Positions 24,600 through 34,839 of a DNA stretch of 64,000 nucleotides are shown here, in pieces. Source of the DNA: Micromonospora sp. Llam0. GTDB lineage: Bacteria > Actinomycetota > Actinomycetes > Mycobacteriales > Micromonosporaceae. The stretch lies in assembly GCF_003751085.1 (NCBI RefSeq), contig NZ_RJJY01000001.1, forward strand, positions 372,001 to 436,000. The letters are read 5' to 3'. A program made the position numbers and the translations under genes. The notes under the pieces are model-generated. The model ran no database searches. It worked only from the letters and a program-made list of their open reading frames with translations, and was not told where the DNA came from. Position 1 is the first letter of the stretch. The number at the start of each line of letters is the position of its first letter.

Positions 24600-25403
24600 G
24601 TGCGTATCGCTCGTTTCGCCCATGGCAAGGGAATGTCGTTCGGGGTCGTCGAGGGGGAGCCGGGAGCCGGCCCCGAGGCGTTGACCGTCGCCGAGGTCGA
24701 CGGCCACCCGTTCGGCAAGCTGACCTTCACGTCGCAGCGCTGGGCGCTGGCCGACGTCCGGCTGCTGTCGCCGATCCTGCCCAGCAAGGTGGTGTGCGTC
24801 GGGCGCAACTACGCCGACCACGCCGCCGAGCACGGTGCCGAGGTGCCGGCCGAGCCGTTGCTGTTCCTCAAGCCGTCGACGTCGGTGATCGGTCCACGGG
24901 ACGCGATCCGGCTGCCCGCCCAGTCCCGGCAGGTGGAGCACGAGGCGGAGCTCGCCGTGGTGATCGGACCGCCCGGTGCCCGGCGCGCCGACCGGGCCGC
25001 CGCCGAGCGGGCGATCTTCGGCTACACCTGCGCCAACGATGTCACCGCCCGGGACCTGCAGCGGTCGGACGGCCAGTGGACCAGGGCGAAGGGCTTCGAC
25101 TCGTTCTGCCCGATCGGCCCGTGGATCGTCACCGGGCTGGACGTCACCGACCTGGAGGTCCGCTGCGAGGTGGGTCCGAAGCCGGACGAGATGGACGTAC
25201 GCCAGCTGGGCCGGACCAAGCAGATGGTCTTCGACGTGCCGACCCTGGTGTCGTACGTGTCACACGTGATGACGCTGCTGCCCGGTGACGTGATCCTGAC
25301 CGGGACGCCGGCCGGGGTGAGCGAGCTGACCGCCGGCGACACGGTGTCGGTCCGGATCGAGGGCATCGGTGAGCTGGCCAACCCGGTGGTCGCGGCGGAC
25401 TGA
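24600..25403 (+). CDS. Fumarylacetoacetate hydrolase family protein
   Basis: A 267-residue FAH-superfamily enzyme, a metal-dependent hydrolase or decarboxylase of dicarbonyl compounds. Family motifs are clear: VCVGRNYADHAAEHG, LLFLKPSTSVIGPRDAI, EHEAELAVVIG (metal-binding acids), GYTCANDVTARDLQ, and the C-terminal LLPGDVILTGTPAGV. The exact substrate of the actinobacterial protein at this position is not evident. GTG 24600 follows a purine-poor leader; start confidence is moderate. It precedes tRNA-Gln by about 80 bp. Confidence 0.88.
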   Translation: MRIARFAHGKGMSFGVVEGEPGAGPEALTVAEVDGHPFGKLTFTSQRWALADVRLLSPILPSKVVCVGRNYADHAAEHGAEVPAEPLLFLKPSTSVIGPRDAIRLPAQSRQVEHEAELAVVIGPPGARRADRAAAERAIFGYTCANDVTARDLQRSDGQWTRAKGFDSFCPIGPWIVTGLDVTDLEVRCEVGPKPDEMDVRQLGRTKQMVFDVPTLVSYVSHVMTLLPGDVILTGTPAGVSELTAGDTVSVRIEGIGELANPVVAAD

Positions 25404-25427
25404 GGCAAACCGCTGCGGTATCCCGAT

Positions 25428-25456
25428 TTGGCGCGCACCATGGGGTCAGGTAGAGT
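25428..25456 (+). promoter_or_regulatory. Promoter of the tRNA-Gln gene
   Basis: TTGGCG (25428-25433) and TAGAGT (25451-25456) lie 17 bp apart, 25 bp ahead of the tRNA-Gln 5' end, a typical arrangement for a housekeeping promoter of a stable RNA gene. Confidence 0.5.
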
Positions 25457-25481
25457 TCTGTCCCGGTGCAGCGAGCACCGA

Positions 25482-25556
25482 TGGGGTATGGGGTAATTGG
25501 CAGCCCGACTGATTCTGGTTCAGTTAGTCTAGGTTCGAGTCCTGGTACCCCAGCCA
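25482..25556 (+). tRNA. tRNA-Gln (CTG anticodon)
   Basis: A complete cloverleaf: acceptor TGGGGTA pairs with TACCCCA, anticodon stem ACTGA/TCAGT with loop TTCTGGT (anticodon CTG), T arm with GGTTCGAGTCC. Discriminator G and CCA are encoded (25553-25556). Confidence 0.95.
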
Positions 25557-25668
25557 CCGACGCCGGAAGGCTCCAGATGGCGTCGGGGTGCTGGTCTCTG
25601 TTAGAGTTCGGCACCGTGTCCAACAGGACACAGCAGCACGAAACGGTAGTTTGCACCAGGAAAGTTCT

Positions 25669-25741
25669 GGCCCCGTCGTCTAGCGGCCCAGGACGCCGCC
25701 CTCTCAAGGCGGTAGCGCCGGTTCGAATCCGGTCGGGGCTA
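25669..25741 (+). tRNA. tRNA-Glu (CTC anticodon)
   Basis: Acceptor GGCCCCG pairs with CGGGGCT (first pair G-T). The anticodon stem CCGCC/GGCGG has loop CTCTCAA (anticodon CTC), and the T arm has GGTTCGAATCC. Discriminator A is at 25741; CCA is not fully encoded (ACA). Charged tRNA-Glu is the cosubstrate expected for the thiopeptide glutamyltransferase in this window, but this tRNA's position is the normal chromosomal one. Confidence 0.93.
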
Positions 25742-25749
25742 CAGCGCTC

Positions 25750-25780
25750 AAGGCGCCCTCCTCCGCGAGGGCGCCTTTTT
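25750..25780 (+). terminator. Rho-independent terminator after tRNA-Glu
   Basis: AGGCGCCCTC (25751-25760) pairs with GAGGGCGCCT (25767-25776) around a 6-nt loop and is followed by a run of T (25776-25780), a textbook intrinsic terminator. Confidence 0.92.
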
Positions 25781-25922
25781 CGTCGGCACCGGTCCGGTCA
25801 CCTGCCGCCCGGTCACCTGCCGTCGCCGCTGACCATCATGCCGGACATGGCCCGGCCTGCGTCGGGTATTCGCGAACTTGCCGGGATCCGGAAACGCGGG
25901 GGCTCAGAAACTCCGGAGCGGC

Positions 25923-26609
25923 TCAGAGCCCGGAGAGTCGTTGCCCGGCGCGGACCACGGCCATGGCGTGCCGCTCACCCGGCCGGCGGCCGAGCCGCTC
26001 GATCGGCCCGGAGACACTGACCGAGGCGATCACCCGACCGGTGCGGTCCCGGATCGGCGCGGAGACGCTGGCCACCCCGGCCTCCCGCTCGGCGACGCTC
26101 TGCGCCCAGCCACGCCGGCGCACCTCGGCGAGCGTACGGCCGGTGAACTTGCAACGGGGCAGCAGCGGCATGACGGCCTCGGGCGGCTCCCAGGCCAGCA
26201 GGATCTGGGCGGCGGACCCGGCGGTCATCGGCAGCACCGAGCCCACCGGCACGGTGTCGCGCAGGCCACTGGCCCGCTCGGCGGCGGCGACGCAGATCCG
26301 CTCATCGGCCCGGCGCAGGTAGAGTTGTGCGCTCTCGCCGGTGGCGTCGCGCAGCGCGGCCAGCAGCGGCTCGGCGGCGGTCAGCAGCACGTCGGGCGCG
26401 GCGTTGGCCAGCTCACCCAGCCGGGGGCCGGGCCGCCACCGCCCCTGGGTGTCCCGGACCAGCATCCGGTGGATCTCCAGGGCCTGCGCCAACCGGTGCG
26501 CGGTGGCCCGGGGCAGCTTGGTCCGGTCGACGAGTTCGGCCAGGCTGGCGCCGTCCACGCAGGCCGCGAGGATCACCACCGCCTTGTCGAGAACGCCGAC
26601 ACCGCTCAT
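25923..26609 (-). CDS. ndgR: IclR-family regulator NdgR
   Basis: A 228-residue IclR-type repressor/activator of leucine and other amino acid biosynthesis. The N-terminus MSGVGVLDKAVVIL...RTKLPRATAHRLAQALE is the winged HTH, nearly identical to the NdgR signature; the C-terminal effector domain contains ERASGLRDTVPVGS, MTAGSAAQILLAW and the SVSVSGP ending. ATG 26609 is chosen because MSGVGVLDKA is the family start. It is divergent from leuC with only 49 bp between starts, so it most likely acts on the shared promoter region, as known for NdgR and leuCD in Streptomyces. Confidence 0.94.
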   Translation of the reverse strand: MSGVGVLDKAVVILAACVDGASLAELVDRTKLPRATAHRLAQALEIHRMLVRDTQGRWRPGPRLGELANAAPDVLLTAAEPLLAALRDATGESAQLYLRRADERICVAAAERASGLRDTVPVGSVLPMTAGSAAQILLAWEPPEAVMPLLPRCKFTGRTLAEVRRRGWAQSVAEREAGVASVSAPIRDRTGRVIASVSVSGPIERLGRRPGERHAMAVVRAGQRLSGL

Positions 26610-26658
26610 ACTGTGTCCCACAAGCCGAAACATACCTCCCAGAATTTAGGATGTCCAG

Positions 26659-28116
26659 ATGGTGGGAGCCACTTCGAAGCCGACATCGCCCAGGACCCTG
26701 GCCGAGAAGGTCTGGGACGCGCACGTGGTGCGATCCGCCGCGGGCGAGCCGGACCTGCTCTACATCGACCTGCACCTGCTGCACGAGGTCACCAGTCCGC
26801 AGGCCTTCGACGGGCTGCGGATGGCCGGCCGGCCGGTGCGCCGGACCGACCTGACCCTCGCCACCGAGGACCACAACACCCCGACCGGGTACGCCGACCC
26901 CGCGTTCAACAGCCGGCGCGGCGACCTGCTCACCATCAGCGACCCGACGTCGCGTACCCAGATCGAGACGCTGCGCCGCAACTGCGCCGAGTTCGGCATC
27001 AAGCTGCACGCCCTGGGCGACGACAACCAGGGCATCGTGCACGTCATCGGCCCGCAGCTGGGCCTGACCCAGCCCGGCATGACGATCGTCTGCGGCGACT
27101 CGCACACCGCGACCCACGGTGCGTTCGGCGCGCTCGCCTTCGGCATCGGCACCAGTGAGGTCGAGCACGTGCTGGCCACCCAGACGCTGCCGCAGTCCCG
27201 GCCGAAGACGATGGCGGTCACCGTCACCGGCGAACTCGGCCCGGGGGTCACCGCCAAGGACCTGGTGCTGGCGCTGATCACCAAGGTCGGCACCGGCGGT
27301 GGTCGCGGCTACGTGGTCGAGTACCGGGGCGAGGCGATCCGCCGGCTCTCCATGGAAGGCCGGATGACGGTGGCGAACATGTCCATCGAGTGGGGTGCCA
27401 AGGCGGGCATGGTGGCGCCGGACGAGACCACGTTCGCGTACCTCAAGGGCCGGCCGAACGCGCCGCAGGGTGCCGACTGGGACGCCGCCGTGGCGTACTG
27501 GTCCAGTCTGGCCGCCGACGAGGGGGCGACGTTCGACGCCGAGGTGATCCTGGACGCCAGCGAGATCACGCCGTTCGTGACCTGGGGCACCAACCCCGGA
27601 CAGGGTGCCGCGCTGAGCGCCGTCGTGCCCGACCCGGAGCAGTTCGACACCGACGCGGAGCGGGTCGCCGCCCACCGGGCGCTGGAGTACATGGACCTGC
27701 GGCCGGGCACCGCGCTGCGTGACGTGCCGGTCGACGTGGTCTTCGTCGGCTCCTGCACCAACGGCCGGCTGGAGGACCTGCGGGCCGCGGCCGACGTGCT
27801 GCGCGGGCGCAAGGTCGCCGACGGGGTACGGATGCTCGTGGTGCCCGGGTCGGCCAAGGTCCGGGAGGCGGCCGAGAACGAAGGGCTGGACAAGGTCTTC
27901 GCCGACGCCGGTGCCGAGTGGCGGTTCGCCGGCTGCTCGATGTGCCTGGGCATGAACCCGGACACGCTCAAGCCGGGGGAGCGCTCCGCCTCCACCTCCA
28001 ACCGCAACTTCGAGGGCCGGCAGGGCCGGGGCGGGCGTACCCACCTGGTGTCGCCGCCGGTGGCCGCCGCCACCGCCGTGGTGGGCCGGCTGGCCGCGCC
28101 GGCGGACCTCAACTGA
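26659..28116 (+). CDS. leuC: 3-isopropylmalate dehydratase large subunit
   Basis: A 485-residue aconitase-family subunit that, with LeuD, isomerises 2- and 3-isopropylmalate in leucine biosynthesis. Visible motifs include [31 protein letters not shown], and the 4Fe-4S ligands in VGSCTNGR and [11 protein letters not shown], followed by [22 protein letters not shown]. The length is normal for the family. It lies 37 bp upstream of leuD in the same operon and faces ndgR, its likely regulator. Confidence 0.97.
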   Translation: MVGATSKPTSPRTLAEKVWDAHVVRSAAGEPDLLYIDLHLLHEVTSPQAFDGLRMAGRPVRRTDLTLATEDHNTPTGYADPAFNSRRGDLLTISDPTSRTQIETLRRNCAEFGIKLHALGDDNQGIVHVIGPQLGLTQPGMTIVCGDSHTATHGAFGALAFGIGTSEVEHVLATQTLPQSRPKTMAVTVTGELGPGVTAKDLVLALITKVGTGGGRGYVVEYRGEAIRRLSMEGRMTVANMSIEWGAKAGMVAPDETTFAYLKGRPNAPQGADWDAAVAYWSSLAADEGATFDAEVILDASEITPFVTWGTNPGQGAALSAVVPDPEQFDTDAERVAAHRALEYMDLRPGTALRDVPVDVVFVGSCTNGRLEDLRAAADVLRGRKVADGVRMLVVPGSAKVREAAENEGLDKVFADAGAEWRFAGCSMCLGMNPDTLKPGERSASTSNRNFEGRQGRGGRTHLVSPPVAAATAVVGRLAAPADLN

Positions 28117-28153
28117 CCGCCGCTGGACACGCACCACGAGACGGGATCACGAC

Positions 28154-28741
28154 ATGGACAAGTTCACCGTGCACACCGGGACCGCCGTCCCGCTGCGCCG
28201 ATCTAATGTAGATACCGATCAGATCATCCCGGCGGTGTACCTCAAGCGGGTGACCCGGACCGGCTTCGCCGACGGTCTGTTCAATGCCTGGCGCGAGGAT
28301 CCGGGATTCGTTCTGAACAATCCTTCGTATTCCGGAGCATCCATTCTCGTCGCTGGCCCCGAGTTCGGCACCGGGTCATCGCGTGAACACGCGGTGTGGG
28401 CGCTACGGGACTGGGGCTTCCGGGCCGTGCTGTCCCCCCGCTTCGGCGACATCTTCCGCGGCAACGCGCTCAAGGAAGGGCTGCTGCCGGTCGAGTTGGA
28501 AATGCCCGCCATTGAGGAATTGTGGTCGCTGGTCGAGGCCGACCCGGCCGCCGAGGTGACCGTCGACCTGGCCAGCCGGGAGGTCAGGGCCGGTGCCTCC
28601 GGCTGGTCGTTCCCGATCGACGACTTCAGCCGGTGGCGGCTGATGGAGGGATTGGATGACATTGGACTGACCCTGCGTCACGAGTCGGCCATCACCGAGT
28701 ACGAGCGCGGGCGGTTGTCGTTCAAGCCCGTCGTGGCATAG
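28154..28741 (+). CDS. leuD: 3-isopropylmalate dehydratase small subunit
   Basis: A 195-residue swivelling-domain subunit. Features: [16 protein letters not shown] near the N-terminus, [29 protein letters not shown] and [20 protein letters not shown]. It pairs with LeuC, encoded 37 bp upstream. Base composition in the middle (ATTGAGGAATTG) is slightly less GC-rich than in the neighbours. Confidence 0.97.
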   Translation: MDKFTVHTGTAVPLRRSNVDTDQIIPAVYLKRVTRTGFADGLFNAWREDPGFVLNNPSYSGASILVAGPEFGTGSSREHAVWALRDWGFRAVLSPRFGDIFRGNALKEGLLPVELEMPAIEELWSLVEADPAAEVTVDLASREVRAGASGWSFPIDDFSRWRLMEGLDDIGLTLRHESAITEYERGRLSFKPVVA

Positions 28742-28978
28742 CGCACAACCGTCGAGCCGGCCCCTTCCCAACGGGTTCCCGACGCCGATTCCGCCCCCAT
28801 CCGGTGGCCTGCCAACCGTCCGGCTATACCAACCGGCCGACCCGGGCCACCGGTTGGGGGCGAATCCGTTACGACACAAGGACTTTTTTCCGGCAGATGT
28901 TTGTGTCCTGCCGGTACAGGGCATACCGTGCGCGCAGAATGGCTCGTTGAGTCCAGTTGCACATACGGGAGGGAACTC

Positions 28979-29638
28979 GTGAACAAGGCAGAGCTCATCG
29001 ATGCGCTCGCTGCTCGCCTGGGAGACCGCAAGACGGCGACGACGGCGCTCGACGCCGTCTTGGCCGAGGTTCAATCGGCGGTCACCAAGGGCGACCGGGT
29101 GGGTATCACCGGTTTCGGGGTGTTCGAGAAGCGCGTCCGCGCGGCTCGAACAGCGCGCAACCCGCGTACCGGCGAGTCGGTGAAGGTCAAGAAGACCTCG
29201 GTGCCGGTCTTCCGGCCCGGCGCGGGCTTCAAGGACATGGTGGCAAGCGGCAAGGCGCCGAAGGCCACCGCGGCCAAGTCGACCGCGGCCAAGTCCACGG
29301 CGACGAAGGCCACCGCGGCCAAGTCCACGGCGGCCAAGAGCACCGCCCGTGGCGCGGCGAAGTCCACCGGTACGGCCGCCAAGGCGACCGCCACCAAGGC
29401 GCCGGCGAAGCGGGCGGCCGGCGGTACGGCGAAGAAGACCGCCGCCGCCAAGACCACCCGGTCCGCGGCGGCCGCGCCGGCCAAGAAGTCCGCGGCCAAG
29501 AAGACCACCGCGACGCGGTCCACCGCGGCCAAGTCGACGGCGGCGAAGTCGACCGGGGCCAAGTCGGCGGCGGCGAAGAAGTCGACGGCGAAGAAGGCCC
29601 CGGCGCGCAAGTCCACCGCCCGTAAAACCACCCGCTGA
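28979..29638 (+). CDS. hupS: HU-type nucleoid protein with a histone H1-like Lys/Ala tail
   Basis: A 219-residue DNA-binding protein. Residues 1-95 are a complete HU domain ([50 protein letters not shown]). Residues about 96-219 are a tail of [16 protein letters not shown] and ARKTTR repeats, as in actinobacterial HupS and mycobacterial HupB, which binds DNA non-specifically and is often modified. GTG 28979 follows the ribosome-binding sequence GGGAGGGAA. It converges on the Nudix gene through a shared terminator. Confidence 0.95.
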   Translation: MNKAELIDALAARLGDRKTATTALDAVLAEVQSAVTKGDRVGITGFGVFEKRVRAARTARNPRTGESVKVKKTSVPVFRPGAGFKDMVASGKAPKATAAKSTAAKSTATKATAAKSTAAKSTARGAAKSTGTAAKATATKAPAKRAAGGTAKKTAAAKTTRSAAAAPAKKSAAKKTTATRSTAAKSTAAKSTGAKSAAAKKSTAKKAPARKSTARKTTR

Positions 29639-29673
29639 GCCGTCCGGCCACACCGGCCGGACAGCAGCAGCGC

Positions 29674-29710
29674 GAAGGCGCCCACCGCCGTACCGGCGGT
29701 GGGCGCCTTC
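29674..29710. terminator. Bidirectional terminator between hupS and the Nudix gene
   Basis: GAAGGCGCCCACCGCCG (29674-29690) pairs perfectly over 17 bp with CGGCGGTGGGCGCCTTC (29694-29710) around a TAC loop. It lies between two convergent genes and can stop transcription from both sides. Confidence 0.88.
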
Positions 29711-29726
29711 GTATCGGACAGGACTG

Positions 29727-30614
29727 CTAGAGCCGGTCCGCGCCGACCAGCCGCTCCCCGGCGAACGACAACAACCAGCCGCCGCCCTTGGCGGTACGGT
29801 GATCCGCCGCCGCCCGCCGGGTCAGCACCGTCAACGCGGCCGGGATCACCTTGCCCTGACTGCACACCGCTGCCGGCGTACCGGCCGCCGCCAACTCGGT
29901 CAGTCGGCCCGCCGCCGCCAACGCGTTCTCGTCCGGCTGCTGGCCGGCGGCCGGCTCGTCGAACACCGACTCCACTTCGACCGGCAGATCCAGCGCCTGC
30001 GCCAGCGGGGCGACCGTCTGCACACACCGCCGGGGCGACGCCGACAGCACCCGACACGGCCCGGTCAGCACCAGCAACGCCGCCAACGCCTGCGCCTGCC
30101 GCAGCCCGGCGGTGTCCAACGGGCGGGCACTGTCCGGACCCGGCCAGGTGTCCCGACTGCCGGCATGCGCGTGCCGCACCAGGGTGAGCGTCGCGGTCAC
30201 CGGCGGCAACTGCGCGAACCCGTGCAGCACCCCCACGTCGTGCCGGTACGTCAACCGCTGCCGCGCCTGCGCCAACGGCAGCCAGCACAGCTCGTCGACC
30301 TCGTCGGCGGCGTCGACCGGCACCGGCCCGGACGACGCTTCGACCGCCCGCATCGACCAGTAGTCGACCACCTTCAGGTTGCCGTCCGGCATGGTGTAGC
30401 GGATCGACGGCAGCCGCACCTGCGGCACCGCCCGGATCCCGGTCTCCTCACCGACCTCCCGCACCGCCGCCGCCAACGGATGCTCCGCCGGCTCCAGTTT
30501 GCCCTTCGGCAGCGACCAGTCGTCGTGCCGGGGCCGGTGCACCAGACACACCTGCACCGCTCCGCTGTCGTCGGTCCGCCACACCACCCCGCCGGCGGCC
30601 CGGACCTCGGTCAC
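29727..30614 (-). CDS. Nudix hydrolase fused to a histidine phosphatase domain (MutT1 type)
   Basis: A 295-residue two-domain protein. Residues 1 to ~135 are a Nudix domain with the box GKLEPAEHPLAAAVREVGEETGI (about residues 37-59). Residues ~140-295 are a histidine phosphatase domain with LTLVRHAHAG containing the catalytic RHA motif; the usual RHG has Ala here. Mycobacterial MutT1 has the same layout and degrades 8-oxo-dGTP and diadenosine polyphosphates. GTG 30614 overlaps the stop of the CYTH/CHAD gene (GTGA), linking it to polyphosphate genes. Confidence 0.92.
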   Translation of the reverse strand: MTEVRAAGGVVWRTDDSGAVQVCLVHRPRHDDWSLPKGKLEPAEHPLAAAVREVGEETGIRAVPQVRLPSIRYTMPDGNLKVVDYWSMRAVEASSGPVPVDAADEVDELCWLPLAQARQRLTYRHDVGVLHGFAQLPPVTATLTLVRHAHAGSRDTWPGPDSARPLDTAGLRQAQALAALLVLTGPCRVLSASPRRCVQTVAPLAQALDLPVEVESVFDEPAAGQQPDENALAAAGRLTELAAAGTPAAVCSQGKVIPAALTVLTRRAAADHRTAKGGGWLLSFAGERLVGADRL

Positions 30615-32140
30615 GGCAGCCACTTCGTCCGCTGCCCCGCTGACGCCCGCTCCCAGGCGGCGGCGAACTCCGCCCGCGCCGCCCGGATCGCGGCCCGCTC
30701 CCGCTCGACCAGCCGGCCGACGGTCATCGCCAACTCGTGGTCGTCTGGATGCTCGGCCAGCACCCCCTGCCAGGTCTCGGCGGCCACCGCCGCGTCCTGA
30801 TGCTCGCCGAGCAGGTTCTGCACCTTCGACAACGCCTTCGCCAGCTTCGCCGCGCCACCGCCGATCACCGGCGCCACCGCGTCCACCGCGTACCGGGCCT
30901 TCTTGCCGTTGATCCGCACCGCGTGCCAGCGCTCGTCGGAAGCGTCCAGGGTCAGGTCGGCGGCACCGTCCACGCCGCTGCCGCCGAACGCCAACCGGCG
31001 CCACGGCTTGGCCACCAGCCGAGGCAGCACCTCGGCAGCCGGGCCGGCCGCCGCCTCGGTCAGTCGCGGCTCCCGGGCCGCCTGCACCAGCATCTCCACC
31101 AGGGCAACGTACCGGTCGGAGCGCAGCGCGGCGTCCACCTCGGCCAGTGCCGCCGCCTGCCGGTCGGCGAGCGTCGCGTCGATCAGCTCGACCGCCGCCG
31201 ACGGCAGCGGCGCCAACGGGTCCGCCCCGGCGGTACGCCGCAACCGGTCCCGCAGCACCTCGGCGTCGCGGGCACCACCGAGCACCCCGGCGACCCACTT
31301 CAGCTCGTCGCGCAGCGCACCCGCCCACTCGCGGTCCACCAACGCCCGGAAGGTCCGCAGGTCGCTGCGCAGCCGCCGGCACCCCACCCGCATCTGGTGC
31401 ACGGCGGTGTCGTCGTCGCCGACCGGGGCGTGCAGCCGCACCAGCGGATCGTGCGCCACGATCCGGGCGACGCCGTCGCGGACCGCCCGGGTGACCACGT
31501 CGGCGGCGGTCGGCTTGGCCGGCAGGTCCTCGACCGCCGGCAGGTCCGCCGGCCCGGCGGCGGCCGCGCCCAACGCCCGTACATGCTTCGGAGTGAACCC
31601 GCCGGCGGTCGCCCCCGCCGCGACCAGGTCGGCCTCGACCCGGTCCAGCAGCGACCGCTTGGCGGCCTTCAGCTCGACCTCCACCTCGCGGAACCGCGAC
31701 CGGACCGTCTTGCCGTCCAACACCGACACCGCGTCGTCGGCCAGCTCCACCAGCAGCGCGTCGTCGGCGTCGCGCAACTCCAGCACCGTGCGTACCGTGC
31801 GCACCGTCGCGGCCGGCGTCAGCTCCACCCCCCGCGAGTACGCGGTGACCAGCCACACCAGCTCCGTCGGCGGCTTGCCGCGCTTGCCGGACCGGCTGAT
31901 CTCATGCCGTACGCCGGGCGCGTCGGCGGGCAGCTTCACCGTCCACGGCTTCGAGTCGCCCACCCGGTGGCGCAGCGACACCCCGGCGCGGGCCAGCCGC
32001 AGATCCGGGGTGTCGTAGTAGGTGGCGGTCAGCTTCACCGCCGGCTGCTGCACCAGCCGGCCACCGTCCGGCAGACAGCCGGACAGGTCCGGCACGGTGA
32101 AACCCGGCTCGACCTCGTACTTGCGTTCCTCCTCCACCAT
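30611..32140 (-). CDS. CYTH and CHAD domain-containing protein
   Basis: A 509-residue protein. The N-terminal CYTH domain starts MVEEERKYEVEP (the ExExK phosphate-binding motif as EEERK) and continues with TYYDTPDLRLARAGVSLRHR. From about residue 215 there is a helical CHAD domain with conserved His/Arg (VHQMRVGCRRLRSDLRTF). CYTH domains hydrolyse triphosphates and CHAD domains bind polyphosphate. Its location between ppk and the Nudix gene fits a role in polyphosphate turnover or granule association. Confidence 0.93.
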   Translation of the reverse strand: MVEEERKYEVEPGFTVPDLSGCLPDGGRLVQQPAVKLTATYYDTPDLRLARAGVSLRHRVGDSKPWTVKLPADAPGVRHEISRSGKRGKPPTELVWLVTAYSRGVELTPAATVRTVRTVLELRDADDALLVELADDAVSVLDGKTVRSRFREVEVELKAAKRSLLDRVEADLVAAGATAGGFTPKHVRALGAAAAGPADLPAVEDLPAKPTAADVVTRAVRDGVARIVAHDPLVRLHAPVGDDDTAVHQMRVGCRRLRSDLRTFRALVDREWAGALRDELKWVAGVLGGARDAEVLRDRLRRTAGADPLAPLPSAAVELIDATLADRQAAALAEVDAALRSDRYVALVEMLVQAAREPRLTEAAAGPAAEVLPRLVAKPWRRLAFGGSGVDGAADLTLDASDERWHAVRINGKKARYAVDAVAPVIGGGAAKLAKALSKVQNLLGEHQDAAVAAETWQGVLAEHPDDHELAMTVGRLVERERAAIRAARAEFAAAWERASAGQRTKWLP

Positions 32141-32223
32141 CGGGCCAGCCTAGCGCCGCCGACCAGGGGCCGCCGCTGTCGACAGGGCGTCGCCGGCCCG
32201 CCGACCGCCGGCGGCAGCAGGAG

Positions 32224-34785
32224 CTATTTGCCGGTGCCGATGAATCGTCGGAGCAGCCGCTCCTGCAGATGCACCAGCGGCCGTTCGTCGGTCGACCGGT
32301 GCCGGCTCCAGGTGCCGTCGGGGTGCAGCTCGAACGACTCGCAGTCCGGGCTGAACGCGTCGCTCATCAGCTGGTCCAGCTCGGCGCGGGCCACCGGGTC
32401 GGTCACCTGCACCAGCGCCTCCACCCGGCGGTCCAGGTTGCGGTGCATCAGGTCGGAGGACCCGATCCAGAACTCGACGTCGCCGTCGTTGCCGAACCGG
32501 AACACCCGGGAATGCTCCAGGAACCGGCCGAGGATCGACCGGACCCGGATGTTGTCCGACAGCCCCGGCACCCCGGGCCGCAGCGTGCACATCCCCCGGA
32601 TCAGCAGATCCACCTGTACGCCGGCCTGCGACGCCCGGTACAGCGCGTCCACCAGCTCCTCGTCGACCAGCGAGTTCACCTTGATCTGGACCAGCCCGCC
32701 CCGGCCGTCGCGGACATGGGCGACCTCCCGCCCGATCCGCTCGATCAGCCCGCTGCGCACCCCGTGCGGGGCGACCAGCAGCCGCCGGTACGCGGTCTGC
32801 CGGCTGTAGCCGGTCAACACGTTGAACAGGTCGGTCAGGTCGGCGCCGACCTCCGGGTCGGCGGTCAGCATGCCGAAGTCCTCGTACAGCCTGGCCGTCT
32901 TCGGGTGGTAGTTGCCGGTGCCGATGTGGCAGTAGCGGCGGATCTGGTTGCCTTCCTGGCGTACCACCAGGGCGGTCTTGCAGTGGGTCTTCAGCCCGAC
33001 CAGGCCGTACACGACGTGACAGCCGGCCCGTTCCAGCATCCGCGCCCAGCCGATGTTGGCCTGCTCGTCGAACCGGGCCTTCACCTCGACCAGCACCACC
33101 ACCTGCTTGCCGGCGGCGGCCGCCTCGATCAGCGCGTCGACGATCGGCGAGTCACCGCTGGTGCGGTACAGCGTCTGCTTGATCGCCAGGACGAGTGGGT
33201 CGGCCGCCGCCTGCTCGATGAACCGCTGCACGCTGGTGGAGAACGAGTGGTACGGGTGGTGCACCAGGATGTCGCCGTCGCGCAACGTGGCGAAGACGCT
33301 GCGCGGCACCTCGCCCTCGACCAGCCGCGGGTGGGTGGCCGGCACGAACGGTCGGTCCTTCAGGTCCGGCCGGTCGGAGCTCTCGTAAACCTGCCACAGC
33401 GCGGACAGGTCCAGCAGCCCCGGCACCCGCAGCACGTCGTGGCTGTCCATGTCGAGCTCGCGGACCAGCAGGTCGAGCATGTGGTCGGAGATGGAGGCGG
33501 CCACCTCCAGCCGCACCGGCGGGCCGAACCGGCGCTGGGCGAGCTCCCGCTCCAGCGACTGCAGCAGATCCTCGTCGCGGTCCTCGTCGACTTCGAAGTC
33601 GGCGTTGCGGGTCACGCGGAACAGGTGGCACTCCACCACCTGCATGCCGGAGAACAGCTGACCGAGCTGGGCGGCGATCAGATCCTCGACCGGCAGGAAC
33701 CGGGCACCCAGCCCTTCCTGGCTGACCACCACGAACCGGGGCACGTTGTTCGGCACCTTGATCCGGGCGAACAGCTCCGGACCGCCGTCCGGGTCACGGA
33801 CCGCGACGGCCAGGTTCAACGACCGGCTGGAGATGTACGGGAACGGGTGCGCCGGGTCGACGGCCAGCGGGGTCAGCACCGGGAAGATGTGCTCCCGGAA
33901 GTAGGTGCGCAGCCCTTCCCGCTCACCGGTGCTCAGATCGCTCCACCGGATCAGGTGGATGCCCTCGGCGGCCAGCCGAGGCCGGACCTCCTCGGTGAAG
34001 CACCGGGCGTGCCGGGCGACCAGGCCGGCGGTCTTCGCCCCGATCAGCTCCAACTGGGTACGCAGCGGCAGCCGGTCACCGCCGCGTACCGGCAGCCCGG
34101 CCTGCAGCCGGCGCTTCAGCCCGGCGATGCGGACCATGAAGAACTCGTCGAGGTTGCTGGCGAAGATGGCCAGGAACTTGGCCCGCTCCAGCAGCGGCGT
34201 CTGCGGGTCCTCGGCCAGCTCGATCACCCGGGCGTTGAAGTCGAGCCAGGACAGCTCCCGGTTGAGGAAGCGGTCGTCGGGCAGCGGCTGACGGGCCAGG
34301 GTGGCCGGCTCGTCCGGCTCGGCCGGTTCGGCGGTGTCCGACACCGGGTTGGCCGGGTCGGGGGCCTGCACCGGCAGCGGCGCGGCTGGCGCGTTGGTTG
34401 CGGACTCGGCCACCGCCTGCGGCGCCGGCTCGGTGGTCTCCGGCGCGGCCACCGCCTCCGGTTCCGCGCTCTCGGGTGCCGGTTGGGGCGCCGCCTCCGG
34501 TGCCGCCTTGGTCCGTCGGCGGGCGGTACCGCCCGCGGACTTGCGGGCGCTGCCGGCCGTGGATCTGCGGGCGGTGCCGGCCGTCGACTTGCGGGCGGTG
34601 CCGCCTGCCGATTTGCGGGCGGCGCCGGTCGACGACTGACGGCGGGCCGGCCGGGGCGTCGCGGTCGCGCCGCCGTCGGGCTGGTCGGCGGCAGACTGGT
34701 CGGTGCCGGCGGGCTGGTCAGCGGTGGGCTGGTCGGCTGCGCGGCGCGGACGGGCGGCGGCGCGCCTGGAGGGGGCGGGCGTCAC
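32224..34785 (-). CDS. ppk1: Polyphosphate kinase with a long basic N-terminal extension
   Basis: An 853-residue PPK1 that reversibly makes polyphosphate from ATP. The catalytic body starts near residue 168 ([24 protein letters not shown]) and includes [15 protein letters not shown], the [14 protein letters not shown] segment, the phosphorylated-His region [19 protein letters not shown] and [11 protein letters not shown] near the end. The first ~165 residues are extra: Ala/Gln/Asp-rich, then five RKSxxGTARR-like repeats (about residues 57-90), then a Pro/Glu/Ala-rich linker. The repeats resemble the tail of HU, encoded nearby. GTG 34785 is the longest start; a shorter start inside the extension cannot be excluded. 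Confidence 0.94.
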   Translation of the reverse strand: MTPAPSRRAAARPRRAADQPTADQPAGTDQSAADQPDGGATATPRPARRQSSTGAARKSAGGTARKSTAGTARRSTAGSARKSAGGTARRRTKAAPEAAPQPAPESAEPEAVAAPETTEPAPQAVAESATNAPAAPLPVQAPDPANPVSDTAEPAEPDEPATLARQPLPDDRFLNRELSWLDFNARVIELAEDPQTPLLERAKFLAIFASNLDEFFMVRIAGLKRRLQAGLPVRGGDRLPLRTQLELIGAKTAGLVARHARCFTEEVRPRLAAEGIHLIRWSDLSTGEREGLRTYFREHIFPVLTPLAVDPAHPFPYISSRSLNLAVAVRDPDGGPELFARIKVPNNVPRFVVVSQEGLGARFLPVEDLIAAQLGQLFSGMQVVECHLFRVTRNADFEVDEDRDEDLLQSLERELAQRRFGPPVRLEVAASISDHMLDLLVRELDMDSHDVLRVPGLLDLSALWQVYESSDRPDLKDRPFVPATHPRLVEGEVPRSVFATLRDGDILVHHPYHSFSTSVQRFIEQAAADPLVLAIKQTLYRTSGDSPIVDALIEAAAAGKQVVVLVEVKARFDEQANIGWARMLERAGCHVVYGLVGLKTHCKTALVVRQEGNQIRRYCHIGTGNYHPKTARLYEDFGMLTADPEVGADLTDLFNVLTGYSRQTAYRRLLVAPHGVRSGLIERIGREVAHVRDGRGGLVQIKVNSLVDEELVDALYRASQAGVQVDLLIRGMCTLRPGVPGLSDNIRVRSILGRFLEHSRVFRFGNDGDVEFWIGSSDLMHRNLDRRVEALVQVTDPVARAELDQLMSDAFSPDCESFELHPDGTWSRHRSTDERPLVHLQERLLRRFIGTGK

Positions 34786-34839
34786 CCGGTAATCATGACC
34801 TGATCACGGTGAACTTGACATGAATTCGCCCGGCTCCAG

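Noticed and set aside
25669..25741. tRNA-Glu near a glutamyl-tRNA-dependent RiPP enzyme as a cluster-specific tRNA
   Set aside because: The tRNA-Gln/tRNA-Glu pair beside ndgR-leuCD is an ordinary chromosomal neighbourhood in Actinobacteria, so the proximity is most likely coincidental.
28890..28914. CCGGCAG/CTGCCGG hairpin upstream of hupS as a riboswitch
   Set aside because: Only 7 bp with an 11-nt loop and no further conserved structure; insufficient for a riboswitch call.
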